Position numbers and translations under genes: made by a program
Assembly (NCBI RefSeq): GCF_014529535.1
Contig: NW_023503373.1
Span: forward strand, 2,604,001 to 2,668,000
Source: Bradysia coprophila
Taxonomy: Eukaryota > Arthropoda > Insecta > Diptera > Sciaridae
Direction of reading: 5' to 3'
DNA: 64,000 nucleotides
The notes under the pieces: generated by a model
The model's input: the letters and a program-made list of their open reading frames with translations, nothing else
Told to the model about the DNA's origin: nothing
Database searches by the model: none
Shown here: piece by piece, positions 1 through 11,261 of the stretch
Layout: every line of letters begins with the position of its first letter
Numbering within the stretch: the stretch's first letter is position 1

Positions 1-2225
1 TCATTCATTCTTTTTAACGAATTAAGCGGAATGCTACGAACGAGTGACCAACACGCAACACATCATCAGAGTACTTATGTCTGGTAAACTTTAGACATGC
101 AAATTGTATGTGAGCAAAACAGGTTTCCAGTTACAGGTTCCTTTTCCCATTTACGACTATTTAGGACTCGGAATGACTAACATCCCAGTAATAATTAATT
201 CTACATGTTCTCAGGGAATGAGTTTGATACAGGTATTGCAAGTACTTACTTCCGGCTCTCCTCCGAGAAGCCTATCCCGTTCTGTATATTCCATCATCTC
301 AACAAGACTTATCAACAATGGGCTTGAAAATGACTACAATGAACGTAGTAAAATGAGTCACTGAATCAATATTGTGATAAAATGTTGTTTTTGTTGGCTG
401 CGCGTTCCATACACAACAAACTGTTCGTTTACAAAACAAATAACAGCTGATTCTCCACAAAAATGTGATATCGCGGATGCGTTGCGCTCCGCTGTGGTGA
501 ATTGTGGTGAAGAGGAAATTTCAAATTTTTTCTCCAAAGTAGGAAAGTAAATGAAAGTATTCAAGTATGACTGATTGTTAGATTTGTTTTACATGCTTCT
601 GGTTTTTCTAAATGACTTTAAATTGTATTTACTGATGGATTTTCATTGTATTGTCGTTTGACATATCACTGGGCTTCGGCCTGTTTTTTAATCGTTAAAC
701 TATTAAAATAATGAGATGAGATGTATGGCCGTAGTGGAAGTTCAATCACGTTGTCGTAAAGATTCATTCATAAAATGATTCGATCACAAAAATAATGAAG
801 ACATATAATTCGTCTAACAAAATGTTAATGGACTTGAACGTGGCCAATTTTCAAACACATTTCTGTCACGAGACTTTCATTTAGAAATTCTGAGACAGGT
901 GTGAAGGTCAAAAAACGATTATCGCGAACTACGCCTCTGTTGTATCTTTCCAATCAACCGTTTGTTCGCTTTATACACTCTGTCGGGTCGCATTGTTAGT
1001 GATTAGCCGTTTCCTCTCTTATAATGACATCGCGAATACCAATATAACATGTAATCATGATGTGAACATTTCAAATTGACGTAAAAATTCATTGTTCATA
1101 ATGTCCAGCGTATATATGTAATATATAGTATATATACTACTCATTCAACAATACTGTGTTATAATTCCGACAATCTCAATCGAACTTACGTTTCGAACTT
1201 ACGATATTGCAACTTTAAAATAATTTTGGTAACACCGATGGGCAACACTTTCTCTTCAATATATTTGTTTAATTTAAATTCCAACTGATTTTTTTTCGAA
1301 ATGTTTTTATTTCAACCAACAACGTTCAACTGAATGTGTTGTGAATTTCTGTTGCCGATTGAACCATAAAAATAATTTTTCTGCCTCTTAAAATTTGTTT
1401 ACCTTATCATATATATATATATACTCTCTATGACTCGATTAAAAAGCATATCATTCCAAAGAGATTGTGAATAGAGCCGTCAAACTGAAAATTATTAAAT
1501 GTCCCCGATGAAACGATGATATGAACTATCTGTTTATTATGTCTGATAAACTGTATATAGTGAGGATTATCATTACAACAGAAAATAATTAGCCCGGTTT
1601 TTTTTATTGTAAAAACTGTTTTGTGAAATATATTAGTTTACAGAAACAAAAATTTGTTCGACTACTATGCAGGGCTTGTTCAACGGAATAAAAATAATTC
1701 TACAGAAAGAAATGTGAAATTCGACATGTTTTCTAATCTGGGAGTTGTTATGCGTTGCAACGGTCGAATGCTGCAAGTGGTATGTGCACATTGGGAGATG
1801 ATTTTAAGGGGTTAGATGAAGTTTTTTATATCTTAAAAAATATTTAATTGTAATTGTTTGAAATAATTACAAAACTTCGAAATAAAAAATCTAGATTTTC
1901 ACTTGTTTAAACAAATTTTGTGTAGAATCAACAAACCACCACAACAACTCCTAAAACACAAAACATAACTTTTCTCTCACCATAGACGGAAAGTTTCTGC
2001 GAATAAAGCTATATCATAGCACTCGATAAAAACACGACAAAACCGAGCGTTTGTTTTCACAGCAATAATATGCAACTTAACGCTCTAGAAAACATCTCTT
2101 TGGTAGACCGGGTTATAATAATATATCCTTTGTCACACTTTTTCTCCGTCCAATATGAAAAATATACTTTTCGCAATTCCGGGCCATAATCATCACCTTG
2201 TCATAACCATAATCATCACACGACG
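1..2225. other. Gene-free AT-rich stretch
   Basis: No coding region that I can support. There are short TA-rich microsatellite tracts near 1107-1140 and 1410-1426. An 86-codon open frame at 104-364 resembles no family I know and is treated as chance. Confidence 0.5.
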
Positions 2226-2232
2226 TCTTTTC

Positions 2233-2251
2233 GACCTCGGCTTCGCCTCGG
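2233..2251. repeat. GC-rich hairpin apex shared with 38973-38991
   Basis: The 19-base string GACCTCGGCTTCGCCTCGG is palindromic in character and sits in AT-rich DNA. It recurs exactly at 38973-38991, where it forms the tip of a clear foldback. Here the arms are diverged, with only a short stem still visible on each side. Confidence 0.5.
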
Positions 2252-2325
2252 GTCGACAATCGACATCTAGTGCGAAAAAATACATTCATACCTACCTTGG
2301 TAGATAGATAACTAATTCAAACCAC

Positions 2326-2393
2326 GGACTAAAAGTCTTTTTTAGCGAATTCGATTCACACGCTTCTCACACGCTAAAAAAGACTTTTAGTCC
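2326..2393. repeat. Perfect 22-bp inverted repeat
   Basis: Arms 2326-2347 and 2372-2393 are perfect reverse complements of 22 bases around a 24-base loop. No transcript or flanking gene explains it. It may be a tiny MITE remnant, but no target duplication is evident. Confidence 0.7.
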
Positions 2394-2432
2394 TACGTTC
2401 GAAATGTACTATTCATTCTATTGAACTAGCAA

Positions 2433-2718
2433 TCGGCTCAATACTTAATTACAGAATATTTGAACGCCCCCTAATGTGTGTATGATCTGATAAAAATGTA
2501 AATCAAATTTAATCTCCACATAATCCGCCGTGTATTTAAATAATTGCACTAACTTTTATTTTATGTTATCGTTTTTCTTACATTTTGTTACAACATTTGT
2601 GAGGTTTCAACATTTGTGTGTAATTTCGATTTCACGGTCACTAGAAAAACTTATGTTCATTCACAACTATTGTTGTAAAATGAGATGTTTACAAAATTGC
2701 GCGCATTGAGTGTAATGA
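2433..2718 (+). repeat. Diverged interspersed repeat, copy 1 (uninterrupted)
   Basis: This stretch aligns in the same orientation with 14700-14883 plus 16253-16345. Shared blocks include ATATTTGAAC, ACAACATTTGTGAGGTTTC and TTTCACGGTCACTA. Copy 2 is split by a foldback element, so this copy shows the unoccupied state. The family is unknown and no coding capacity is visible. Confidence 0.6.
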
Positions 2719-3418
2719 TATGCATATACGGTTGGAAAGAATTGAAACAGCTTCTTATATTGTTGAGGAGAAGAACAAATACATTGTAAATTTGATAAAT
2801 GAGACCAACGTACTTCGTATATTTTTGAAACGACTAGTCATCTGTTGTTGGCTAGGCAATTTGCCTAAGGCAAAAATACTTCAGTCAATTGATTCGTGGA
2901 AATATTTTGTCATAATTTTCTTCGATTGATTGCTACAGTCGCCGTTAGTGAAATGTGGACATGAATCTGCTTCAGATGTCTTTCACCTGTATAAACAAAA
3001 GTGCTTATGTGTCTTTATAGGGATGAAATAGTTAAAAGCACGTGCGTGGCAGTGGTAAAACAGTATAAAGATGTGTAAGCAATTCTGTTTGTATGAGTGG
3101 GACCAGGTGAAAAAAACAGCTGAAGCAAATTACCAAAGGGGACGTGACCCATTAAAAAAGAAAAAGGAATTTACATTAACAATATTTTTAATTAATCCAC
3201 TGTGAGCAACACAGACAGAACCGTTGGACACAACATCATTCCAAATAACATAACACACCAAAGTTCACAGAAGGTACCGAGTTATCAGTTTTATCACAAA
3301 AGTATCAATCAAAACTTGTTTTGGTATTATATTTGGAAGCCCTCGTAACACTGGGCATTTCTGCAAAATATTTTTTTGGTCGCTCGTCGCCGATACGGCA
3401 CAGGCCTTAGAATATTCA

Positions 3419-5067
3419 ATATTAAGAGTGATATCGCGAAATCTTCGAACAATTTGTATGGAGGACAAATTCAACGTATCTGGATTTTTGTCGAGTATGG
3501 TACCCATCGAATCCTTGCTTCATTACGAGTTCAACGAGGTATATCTCGTATCTCTCGGAATTGTCGTTTTCGTGGTAGAGCTGTTTGAAAAATCGGTGGT
3601 TTTCAGGTGGAAATTTTTCCACACAGATTATCTCGGGTAATAAAGAGTCGACTTCGTTCAAATTTTAGGGGATTGTAGTGCTAGACTAGACCGATCACAT
3701 AAGCTACCAAATACGTCGGGCTTTTGGCTGTACTGGCTTCAGTGATTGTATTGAGAAAAATTTTCTCTGACTACTAACGGGTGCGCGCATCAGCAAACCT
3801 AACGGTTTAGGGTTCCATTAGAAGGCTTAGCCTCGGTACATCCTAAAAATATAAAAACTTGAGCTGGAGGGACTATTGGCATTAAGAGATGTCACCTATT
3901 ACTCCATAGAAATTTTGACCGGTTTGTCGACCACTTTCATTTTTTTCACCTTAAATGTAATTTACACAGTTCCTTGGTACCTCAGCTTTCCAATGATAAT
4001 TTTCCTGACTTTACTTCTTACATAAAATGTGAAATTTGTTGACTTTTATGAAGCAGCCAAGTTTGTGGTTGGTTGGATGCGTGTGATAAATGCTCCTAGG
4101 ACCCTGGGCTACATTATGGAACAGTTTGCTGTGCAAAGAAAACTAAATTCACATGAGAGCGAGGGGTAACTCACTTCTAGATTAAATGGATTTAATGGAT
4201 TAAATGGAATAAAAATTGGATTAAATGGATTAAATACGAAAAAACTTCATTTTACAAAATACTGTAAAATACGAGCTGGTGATCGTGCAAATCTATTTTT
4301 CGCAATTACTTCACAAATTTTTCAGGTGGGTAGCCTAATTATTTCGGTAAAACTAAACAAATTTTTTTGGATTAAATGGATTAAATGGATTTAATGGATT
4401 AAATGGAAGTGCGTCACCCCTCGCATGAGAGCGAGTCACCGAAGTACCCGATGGTCACATTTTACCAAAAATTCTCGTTTTCTTTTTCTATAAATGGAGA
4501 ATTAAAAGAAAAATATTGTTTTTCCGATTGTTATACAGAGAATTGCACTAAATATGTAATCACCGAAAAGATTGTTTGCTTATTAGCTTTCATCGCAATA
4601 CATATTCTTTGAAATTGGTTCTATGATTAAATGGTTTAGAAAATAGTAGAGAAACTCTGCTTATTATTGTTTTTGTCAAAGTATCTGTATAACAATCGGA
4701 AAAACAATATTTTTCATTGTAATTCTCCATTTATAGAAAAAGAAAACGAGAATTTTTGGTAAAATGTGACCATCGGGTACTTCGGTGACTCGCTTTCATG
4801 TGAATTTAGTTTAGCACTACAATCCCCTAAAATTTGAACGAAGTCGACCCTTCATTACCACAGATAATCAGGATGAAAAAATTTCCACCCGAAAACCACC
4901 GATTTTTCAAACAGCTCTACCACGAAAACGACAATTCCGAGAGATGCGAGATATACCTCGTTGAACTCGTAATGAAGCAAGGATTCGATGGGTACCATAC
5001 TCGTCAAAAATCCGGATGGCATGGCATCGCCGATTGCTCGAAGATTTCGCGATATCACTCTTAATAT
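3419..5067. mobile_element. Large foldback element with arms broken by later insertions
   Basis: The right arm, 4687-5067, is continuous. Its reverse complement matches three separate left-side blocks: 3419-3682, 4139-4159 and 4432-4545. The left arm is therefore interrupted twice, by about 455 bp of unrecognised DNA (3683-4138) and by a MITE (4160-4423). The remaining loop is about 4546-4686. No transposase is present. In the outer arms one frame is open in both copies and keeps the peptide FPPENHRFFKQLYHENDNSE unchanged, which hints at a captured gene fragment; I do not recognise that protein. Confidence 0.75.
4160..4423. mobile_element. MITE with 8-bp target duplication (hAT-like)
   Basis: The ends form imperfect inverted repeats beginning CGAGGGGTAACTCACTTC on the left and CGAGGGGTGACGCACTTCC on the right, reverse strand. 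The 8-bp direct repeat CATGAGAG lies immediately outside at 4152-4159 and 4424-4431. The opposite arm of the surrounding foldback (near 4790-4805) keeps the unoccupied sequence. Internal DNA is a degenerate run of GGATTAAAT-like units. The 8-bp duplication suggests hAT; the class is inferred. Confidence 0.75.
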
Positions 5068-5703
5068 GATCTTTGACAAACGCACTTGGACACCTGCCGA
5101 TACACGGGAAAAGTTGAAAAATGTTTTCTATGGATGATTTTCACTTACACTAATATAAACGAAGACCCTTGATCGATTTGGATTGAATCGGTCTCATAGA
5201 CGCCTTTTATCAGGGGACCATGTAGATTGATTTTCTGCCCTGTGTCTTAAACATTTTGACACTTTATTTTTTCCATACAATTTTGGACCCCCCAGAGCTC
5301 GTCGTTGTCGATATCAGATGAATGGCCATCCGTTAAAGGTTAGTAAATCGTTTATCGAAATCGAAAGTAAGTCTGTATGGTGGGCGATCGTACAAATCTA
5401 ATTCTAAATTCAGGTTTGACAAAACGTAATCTGAGTCTAGCCACAACCAAATCAGGTTTCTATTTTAACTTTATCAATTTACATCAAAAATGAATAAAAC
5501 GATCGTTTATATAGTTTACAAAAACATCAATGGCACCAACAACCAATAGATTGATATTATTTAATGCTCACCAATATTTGTTTTTTCGGTGTCGTATTAG
5601 CGACAAGTCTTCCTCAGTTTATGCGAGCAACTATTCGCATTGTGTTGATTTTCTTAATTAAAAATTTGAATTCCTAAAAGTGAATTTGCACCTCATTTTA
5701 ACG
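5068..5703. other. Gene-free stretch upstream of the first SLC17 gene
   Basis: No coding segment was recognised. It should contain the promoter and any 5' untranslated exon of the transporter that starts at 5704, but I cannot place a TATA box or initiator with confidence. Confidence 0.35.
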
Positions 5704-7448
5704 ATGAGGTACGTAATTGCTTCAATGATATGTCTCGGCTGTATGATAAACAACGTGGTAAGGGGGAATATGTCGATCATAATTTTGGCTATGACGAAAC
5801 CACTTTACAACACAACATCGGAAGCACTGCCTGATGTAATTTAATTTCAATAACAGTATAACAGAATAACACATTTGGATCGTTCCATAATGTAGTACGG
5901 TCCTCGATATGCATGGTCCGCATATGAGCAAAGTTTAGTAATTGGTTCATATTTTTGGGGAGGTACCGTGACGATGTTCATTGCCGGAATATTTGCTGAA
6001 CGGTATGGTGCACGGAAAGTGATTGGACTTGGTATAATAGTTGCTGCGATACTATCTGGAGTAGCACCAGTAGCAGCAAATTATCTCTGGTTATCAATTG
6101 TAGTTCGGTTTTGTAGTGGAATGGCAATGGCAACGGTATCTCCATCTATGCAGGCTCTCATTTCGAACTGGGCCCCACCAGAAGAGAAAGGCAAGTTTTT
6201 GTCAGCGTATTTGGCTAACGGTATTGGTACCGTCATAGATTGGTCCATTTCCGGTTATATAATCAAATACCTCGGATGGGACTACGCATTTTATGTAGTC
6301 GTCCTTATACTTGGCATATACGCAGTAGCATGGTACGGTATTGTCTACGATTCGCCAAAGAAGCATCCTTACATATCAACAGAAGAGAAGGAATTCATTT
6401 TGAGTAAAGTGAAGATGACATCAGTGAAGGTACATACACAGACAACGAGATAACATCGAGAAATTAGTCAATATCACTTATTCCGAACAGAAACCTTGGC
6501 CACCTATTAAATCTATGATGATCTCAGTGCCATTTTGGGCTCTAGTTATCTTCCATTCTGGAATTTTATTTGCGCAATTCATCTTTCTAACAGCTGCACC
6601 CAAATATCTGAGTGAAGTACGCAACTTTGGAATTTTGTTGATATTAAATTCATTTGGATCAATTCAAGGTTCATCATTTCGATATAGCAACAACGGGGCT
6701 TCTTAGTAGCATTCCTTATCTTGCAAGATTCATATTTGGAATTGGCTTCGGATTTCTTGGCGATTATATGTTCAAAAATCAAGTACTCAGTTCGAAATCC
6801 ATACGAAAGGGTTTTGCAGTATGCTGTAAGTGTATACCTGAAATATATTTACCGGACCCTGCGTTGACTACGAAACTGCGCGAAACTTTTAGCCCATATT
6901 CTACCGGCATGCTTCCTCGTTGGCCTTATGTTTGTCGACAATCGACCTTACGTTAGTATTACGTTTATATCACTGGCACTGGGTTTTTCTGGTGCAATAT
7001 CGATCACCTCTATGCAAAATCCACATGATCTTTCACCTAACTTTGCCACAACTATTTTCGCGTTCATACACACAGTTGGATCAGCATCGGGGTATGTATA
7101 TCGTTCGATTTTGTAGTACTTTTTTGAAGTAAAGTTAATTCCACTCTACTACAGCTTTATTGCTCCCTTGGTCATCGCCCATTTTACAAAGATAAAGGTA
7201 TGCCTAGTTTATAGAAGTCGATTTTATCATAATCATATGCAATGTGCCAAAATTTTTAGAGTTCTGACGAAGAGTGGCAGTACGTATTTCTAATTGGAGC
7301 CGCTACGCTCGTCGCCAGCGCTATAATTTTTATTGTGTTTGGTCGTGTGACTGTTCAGAAATGGAACAAAATCGATAATGAGAAGACGGAAATGAAATTA
7401 TTAAGTCCATTAGCACCATTGGCTAAATTTGAAAAAGCCAAACTATAG
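5704..7448 (+). CDS. SLC17-family anion/phosphate cotransporter, paralogue A
   Basis: A 12-TM major-facilitator carrier of the SLC17 group (sialin, vesicular glutamate and Na/phosphate cotransporter relatives), probably membrane-located; the substrate cannot be told. Exons: 5704-5835, 5896-6429, 6491-6616, 6669-6825, 6893-7091, 7155-7197, 7260-7448; all joins are GT-AG and keep phase, giving 459 residues, usual for the family. Visible hallmarks are R.NMS after TM1, GSYFWG, FAERYGARK after TM2, SPSMQALISNWAPPEEKGKF around TM4, and KPWPP after the central loop. The start at 5704 follows an in-frame stop at 5659; a short upstream coding exon, as in paralogue B, is not excluded. Its tandem neighbour shares the last four exon sizes exactly (157, 199, 43, 189 bp). 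A polyadenylation signal follows at 7552. Confidence 0.88.
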
Positions 7449-7551
7449 TTCTATTACGGCTGTGTCAGATGACTGCTCAATGGGCAGAGTATCATTCTAT
7501 ATAACGTAAAAAGCATAATACGCTCTAATGATATTTTTGATAAGATTATGA

Positions 7552-7557
7552 AATAAA
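7552..7557 (+). promoter_or_regulatory. Polyadenylation signal AATAAA for SLC17 paralogue A
   Basis: A canonical AATAAA lies 104 bases beyond the stop codon at 7448, at a plausible distance for a short 3' UTR. Confidence 0.5.
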
Positions 7558-7559
7558 CA

Positions 7560-9133
7560 AGATGAGACAAACAAAAAAGCGGTCGTAGTGCCATATAAAT
7601 GAAATGATGGAAACCTTCTGTTATTATTATCATTACCTGCACAGCACTTTTATCTTCAGGGGAGGTCCTTGGAACGCGTATTCCGTTCATTATAGACTGG
7701 AATGATGAGAGAGAAGGAAATGTAATCTTGCTCAGCTATTTTAACTTGCCTTGGGGGATAATCAAACCATTAACGTGTATTCTCTTTCTAATCATAACAG
7801 TCTATAGGTAATACACTTCATCACACCAACATTCAACATTCACCAGACCGAATTCGAATATACGATACTGTGCGCTTGACATTCGGTGTCTTCTAAAAAT
7901 TCAGTGTGTCGCTTATTTTAAAATAAATTTTGAATTCCATACATTCCATAACGTTGTCAGCGCCAAAAAGAGTGCTAAAAAAAGTCAGAACATTGAACTG
8001 AATACTATTCTTTCGTGACATTCATGTTGGAACTTGGAAAATCACATTTTGAAAATGAATTTTGATACCAACGTTCGTTCATCAACATTCCTCACATTCC
8101 TAATTCAATAAGCAGAACTCGTTTCTTTTTCGCATTTTCTTTAAACTCTGGCTAACGCTATAGGTCAAATAAATGTTAACATTGAAGAAGTAAAAGATTT
8201 CCGATCAATTCGTTGAAAATACTTAGATGAAACGAAGTAACAGATTGGTTAAACATACCAATGATATACTTCCCGTCTGTGAAAGGTTAAATATTTTGGA
8301 CAAAACTAATAACAACTTTGTCTGAAAACTAAATTCTCTCACAATGAAAACGACATCGAACGGGTTTTAGCCAAACGATTCAAATATCGATTTCACTCTT
8401 TACGACTAATGAAATAAACTTGTTTGCAAATATTTTTGTTTTTGTTATTTTTTTCCCAAAAATAAGTTTGAAAAATATTACCATTTACACGAACGTGTCT
8501 GCAATTCCACAGCAGATGTTCGCAACTAAATTAATAGTGAAATTTAATTATTTGAAATCATTGAGGTAAATACTAAACCTCCTTAAAATACTCACTGGTT
8601 TTTAGCGATAAATAATCGTCCACTCTTCAATTACTATGTTGAAAAATCCTTGTGGTGTGATCCAACTGCGTATGTGTTTTAAAAAGACGAAGACTTTTTA
8701 TTCGAAACACTGAGTTTAAACGAGACACACAGACCGGTGGTGTTGCGATTGTTGGAAGTAATTTATTGTGATTTACTGTGTTTTTTTATTTGGATATCGT
8801 TCGGAAAATCGGTGGATATATGCTAAGGTTCGTCACAGGTAAACGTTGACAGGAATGACAATTCTTTTATTCGTAAAATTAAAATCGTTTTGTTCATCAG
8901 ATCTGGGTACTTAGTCTAAATTGCACAACATACAAATTCGAGGTGTGCCAGTTTCAACTCTAAGGTGAATTTGGTACTAAAGGATCATTCATGAGTATTT
9001 GACGCTAGAAGTAGAGACAGAACATAAAAATTGCATACAAAACCCATCTTGTGTCTCATGTTTTCGCATGATAGACTTTATGATTGATCATTAAATTCAC
9101 CCCTGGCGGATTTTGGCACACTTCAGTAAAAGT
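7560..9133. other. Intergenic stretch between SLC17-A and the nested element
   Basis: No gene recognised. A block near 8168-8265 weakly resembles 59030-59110 (shared AAGTAAAAGATTT core), possibly an old interspersed repeat. The open frame at 7454-7690 (-) has no family features. Confidence 0.35.
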
Positions 9134-9161
9134 GTGTAATCAACGCACTTCAAGCGTGAAA

Positions 9162-11178
9162 TTTTTTTTATTGATATACAATTCTAATTTATAATATTTC
9201 AAAAATTTTATAAAATTCGTCAGTTGACTCATCCGATGTTTTTGATGTGTTCAAAATTGAGGATGCATTGCCTCGTTGAATTTCCACCGAAATTCGTTGT
9301 AAAAAATAATCTTTTGCTCTTGGATCACCCGTTGCAATTTTTAAATGTTTTCCAATTATATTGAAAAATTTCTTGGTATCAGGTCCCATTGTACCAAACG
9401 TTTCGAATGAGACTGGTGTAAAATAATAATTCTTCTTAAGCTCAGTGTAATGATTGTGTTTCCTCCGTTCAGCTTGTTCAGCTACAAAACCGGGAGTCTT
9501 CGACGATGATATTACATACGAAGGAGCATGTCTTGGAAGTCGTCCTGCACTGAATTTACAACTCAAACTGTGAAGGCCATCCGGTTCAACAGTTTTACCA
9601 CATCGACAAAGATGACGTTCACAAACACGTCCTCCCAAACGAAGTGCAATGGCGATTCGAATCGTATTATTGTCCATGAACAATCCTAACTGAGGTGATG
9701 GTAAAACTTGCAACCACTTTGATGATTCTGATTGAGATGATGCAAGTATACGTGCACGGTCACTTAGGTTTGACGAACACATAATGTTTTCAAATGACTT
9801 TTGCGTGGCAAGAATGTCCCATTGTTTTTGAATCTTCTTATTTTCATCGTTGTCTGGAATTAGGCCATTATCCAAAACTCTCAATAAATTGGAACTGTTT
9901 TCATCGATAATATTTAAATTGAAATTTTTCAAGATTCGGTTAGAGATATCAGTTGATTTATACAACGAAGAAAAATATGCTGGTATGGCCAAATCCGATG
10001 CTTTTCTAATTCCGAGTCCTCCATACTTCAGTGGCAAGGATGCCTGATCCCAAATCTTATCAACCATTTTTGTATTACAAATTTTTTCCAATGTTGAACG
10101 GAAAACTTCATCAATTTGTGATAAAATGACCGGATGTTGAAATGTTGGACACGTACGTAGCAAGTATATGAATTTAGGCGATGACATACAACTTCGCAGT
10201 AAACATAATGCTGGGTGAATATCCAATTTCTTTAAGCGATCACACATAAGTTGTACACATTCTAATTTTTTGGTTAAGAAAGTTGGGATTAAGTTATTGC
10301 TGATGGGTGCACCAAGCAGGTCTACTTCATCTATCAAACGGACGCCAGGTAGAACATTTTCAATCTTTTCATACATTGATGCTTTCTGTTCGTCGTCGCA
10401 ATTGAAAATAAAAACTTCACATTTTGAAGCATTTAAAACCAAGCCAGATTCTTGTCCATAATTAATGATTTTGTCGATGTCGATTAAAATTGAATTTAAA
10501 TTTCCTCCAATGTTGCCATCATCAAGATACCAACCATTTAAATGTGACGACAAATGGTCTATCAATTTCTTGATTGCTATACAGAATCCTGGTGGTCCTA
10601 AAGGGACGCCTTGTTGAACACCACATTCAGATAAAATAACTTCGTTGTTAAAGTACAGATTCGAATGTTGACCATATGCTTGAGCGAACATCCTCAATAA
10701 ACTTGGACAATGCTCTTTTGTTTCATTCAGTAGATTTTGTCTCCTTGCTTCGTTAAATGCATTTTTATAATCGATTTTTAACAATATCATTGGACCAACG
10801 TGTGGAAATTTGATGAATGAACGGACAGAATGAACCATTGCTTCAGCACCACCATTCACAGCGAATCCGATTTGTTTAGGATAAACTTTGATTGAAAGTT
10901 GTTCCCTTATGTTATAACATGACAACTTGCCAGCGAGTCGTCTCCAATAAAGTCCAACTGCAAGAGGGCGTACATCCTTATTTAATTTTTGCAATGCTGT
11001 GAGCTGGGCCGAATAAAATATTTTTAGTAATTTTGTTGGTAAATTTCCTGATTTTATTATGTCTATCATGTTGGCTATTGAAGACTTCAATTTTATACCA
11101 GCATCACCGCAAGTAAACGAAGTTAAATCTTTGATATGTCGTGGACGTAAGCCATCCAAGCCACCAGCAGAACTGTAT
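9162..11178 (-). mobile_element. 5'-truncated LINE-type retroelement insert with poly(A) tail
   Basis: Read on the minus strand, the insert begins at the start of the RT domain and ends 27 bases after its stop codon with AATAAA running into a run of eight A. It is flanked by the 10-bp duplication AAGCGTGAAA. A 5' truncation, a 3' A-tail and a variable-length duplication are the marks of target-primed reverse transcription. The N-terminal part of the parent element is missing. The uninterrupted frame of about 660 codons suggests a young insertion. Confidence 0.85.
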
Positions 11179-11261
11179 AAGCGTGAAAGGTACTCTAAAT
11201 AGTGTACTGAAACTTCACAGTGTGTCACACAACTGTACAACACTGTAAAAAACCATTTCAT
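9189..11261 (-). CDS. Reverse transcriptase ORF, fused at its start to MITE sequence
   Basis: 690 codons. Residues 1-27 and part of codon 28 are read from the split MITE; the rest is RT. Visible blocks: GGLDGLRPRHIKDL (33-46), RPLAVGLYWRRLAGK (98-112), motif A Asp164 in LLKIDYKNAF, QQGVPLGPPG (216-225) and the catalytic YLDDG (245-249), so the metal-binding aspartates are intact. The C-terminus has C552-x-C554...H564...C568, then AGRLPRH, and ends FLQRISVEIQRGN-like, typical of a widespread invertebrate RT lineage. As I recall that lineage, a restriction-endonuclease-like block lies between AGR..RH and the VAE.AE..K motif; here the two are joined at about residue 578 (nt 9528), so it appears deleted in frame. 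The native N-terminus is also absent. Probably an immobile but readable copy. Confidence 0.85.
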   Translation of the reverse strand: MKWFFTVLYSCVTHCEVSVHYLEYLSRLYSSAGGLDGLRPRHIKDLTSFTCGDAGIKLKSSIANMIDIIKSGNLPTKLLKIFYSAQLTALQKLNKDVRPLAVGLYWRRLAGKLSCYNIREQLSIKVYPKQIGFAVNGGAEAMVHSVRSFIKFPHVGPMILLKIDYKNAFNEARRQNLLNETKEHCPSLLRMFAQAYGQHSNLYFNNEVILSECGVQQGVPLGPPGFCIAIKKLIDHLSSHLNGWYLDDGNIGGNLNSILIDIDKIINYGQESGLVLNASKCEVFIFNCDDEQKASMYEKIENVLPGVRLIDEVDLLGAPISNNLIPTFLTKKLECVQLMCDRLKKLDIHPALCLLRSCMSSPKFIYLLRTCPTFQHPVILSQIDEVFRSTLEKICNTKMVDKIWDQASLPLKYGGLGIRKASDLAIPAYFSSLYKSTDISNRILKNFNLNIIDENSSNLLRVLDNGLIPDNDENKKIQKQWDILATQKSFENIMCSSNLSDRARILASSQSESSKWLQVLPSPQLGLFMDNNTIRIAIALRLGGRVCERHLCRCGKTVEPDGLHSLSCKFSAGRLPRHAPSYVISSSKTPGFVAEQAERRKHNHYTELKKNYYFTPVSFETFGTMGPDTKKFFNIIGKHLKIATGDPRAKDYFLQRISVEIQRGNASSILNTSKTSDESTDEFYKIFEIL

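Noticed and set aside
104-364. 86-codon ORF near the window start
   Set aside because: No recognisable domain, splice context or codon pattern; treated as chance.
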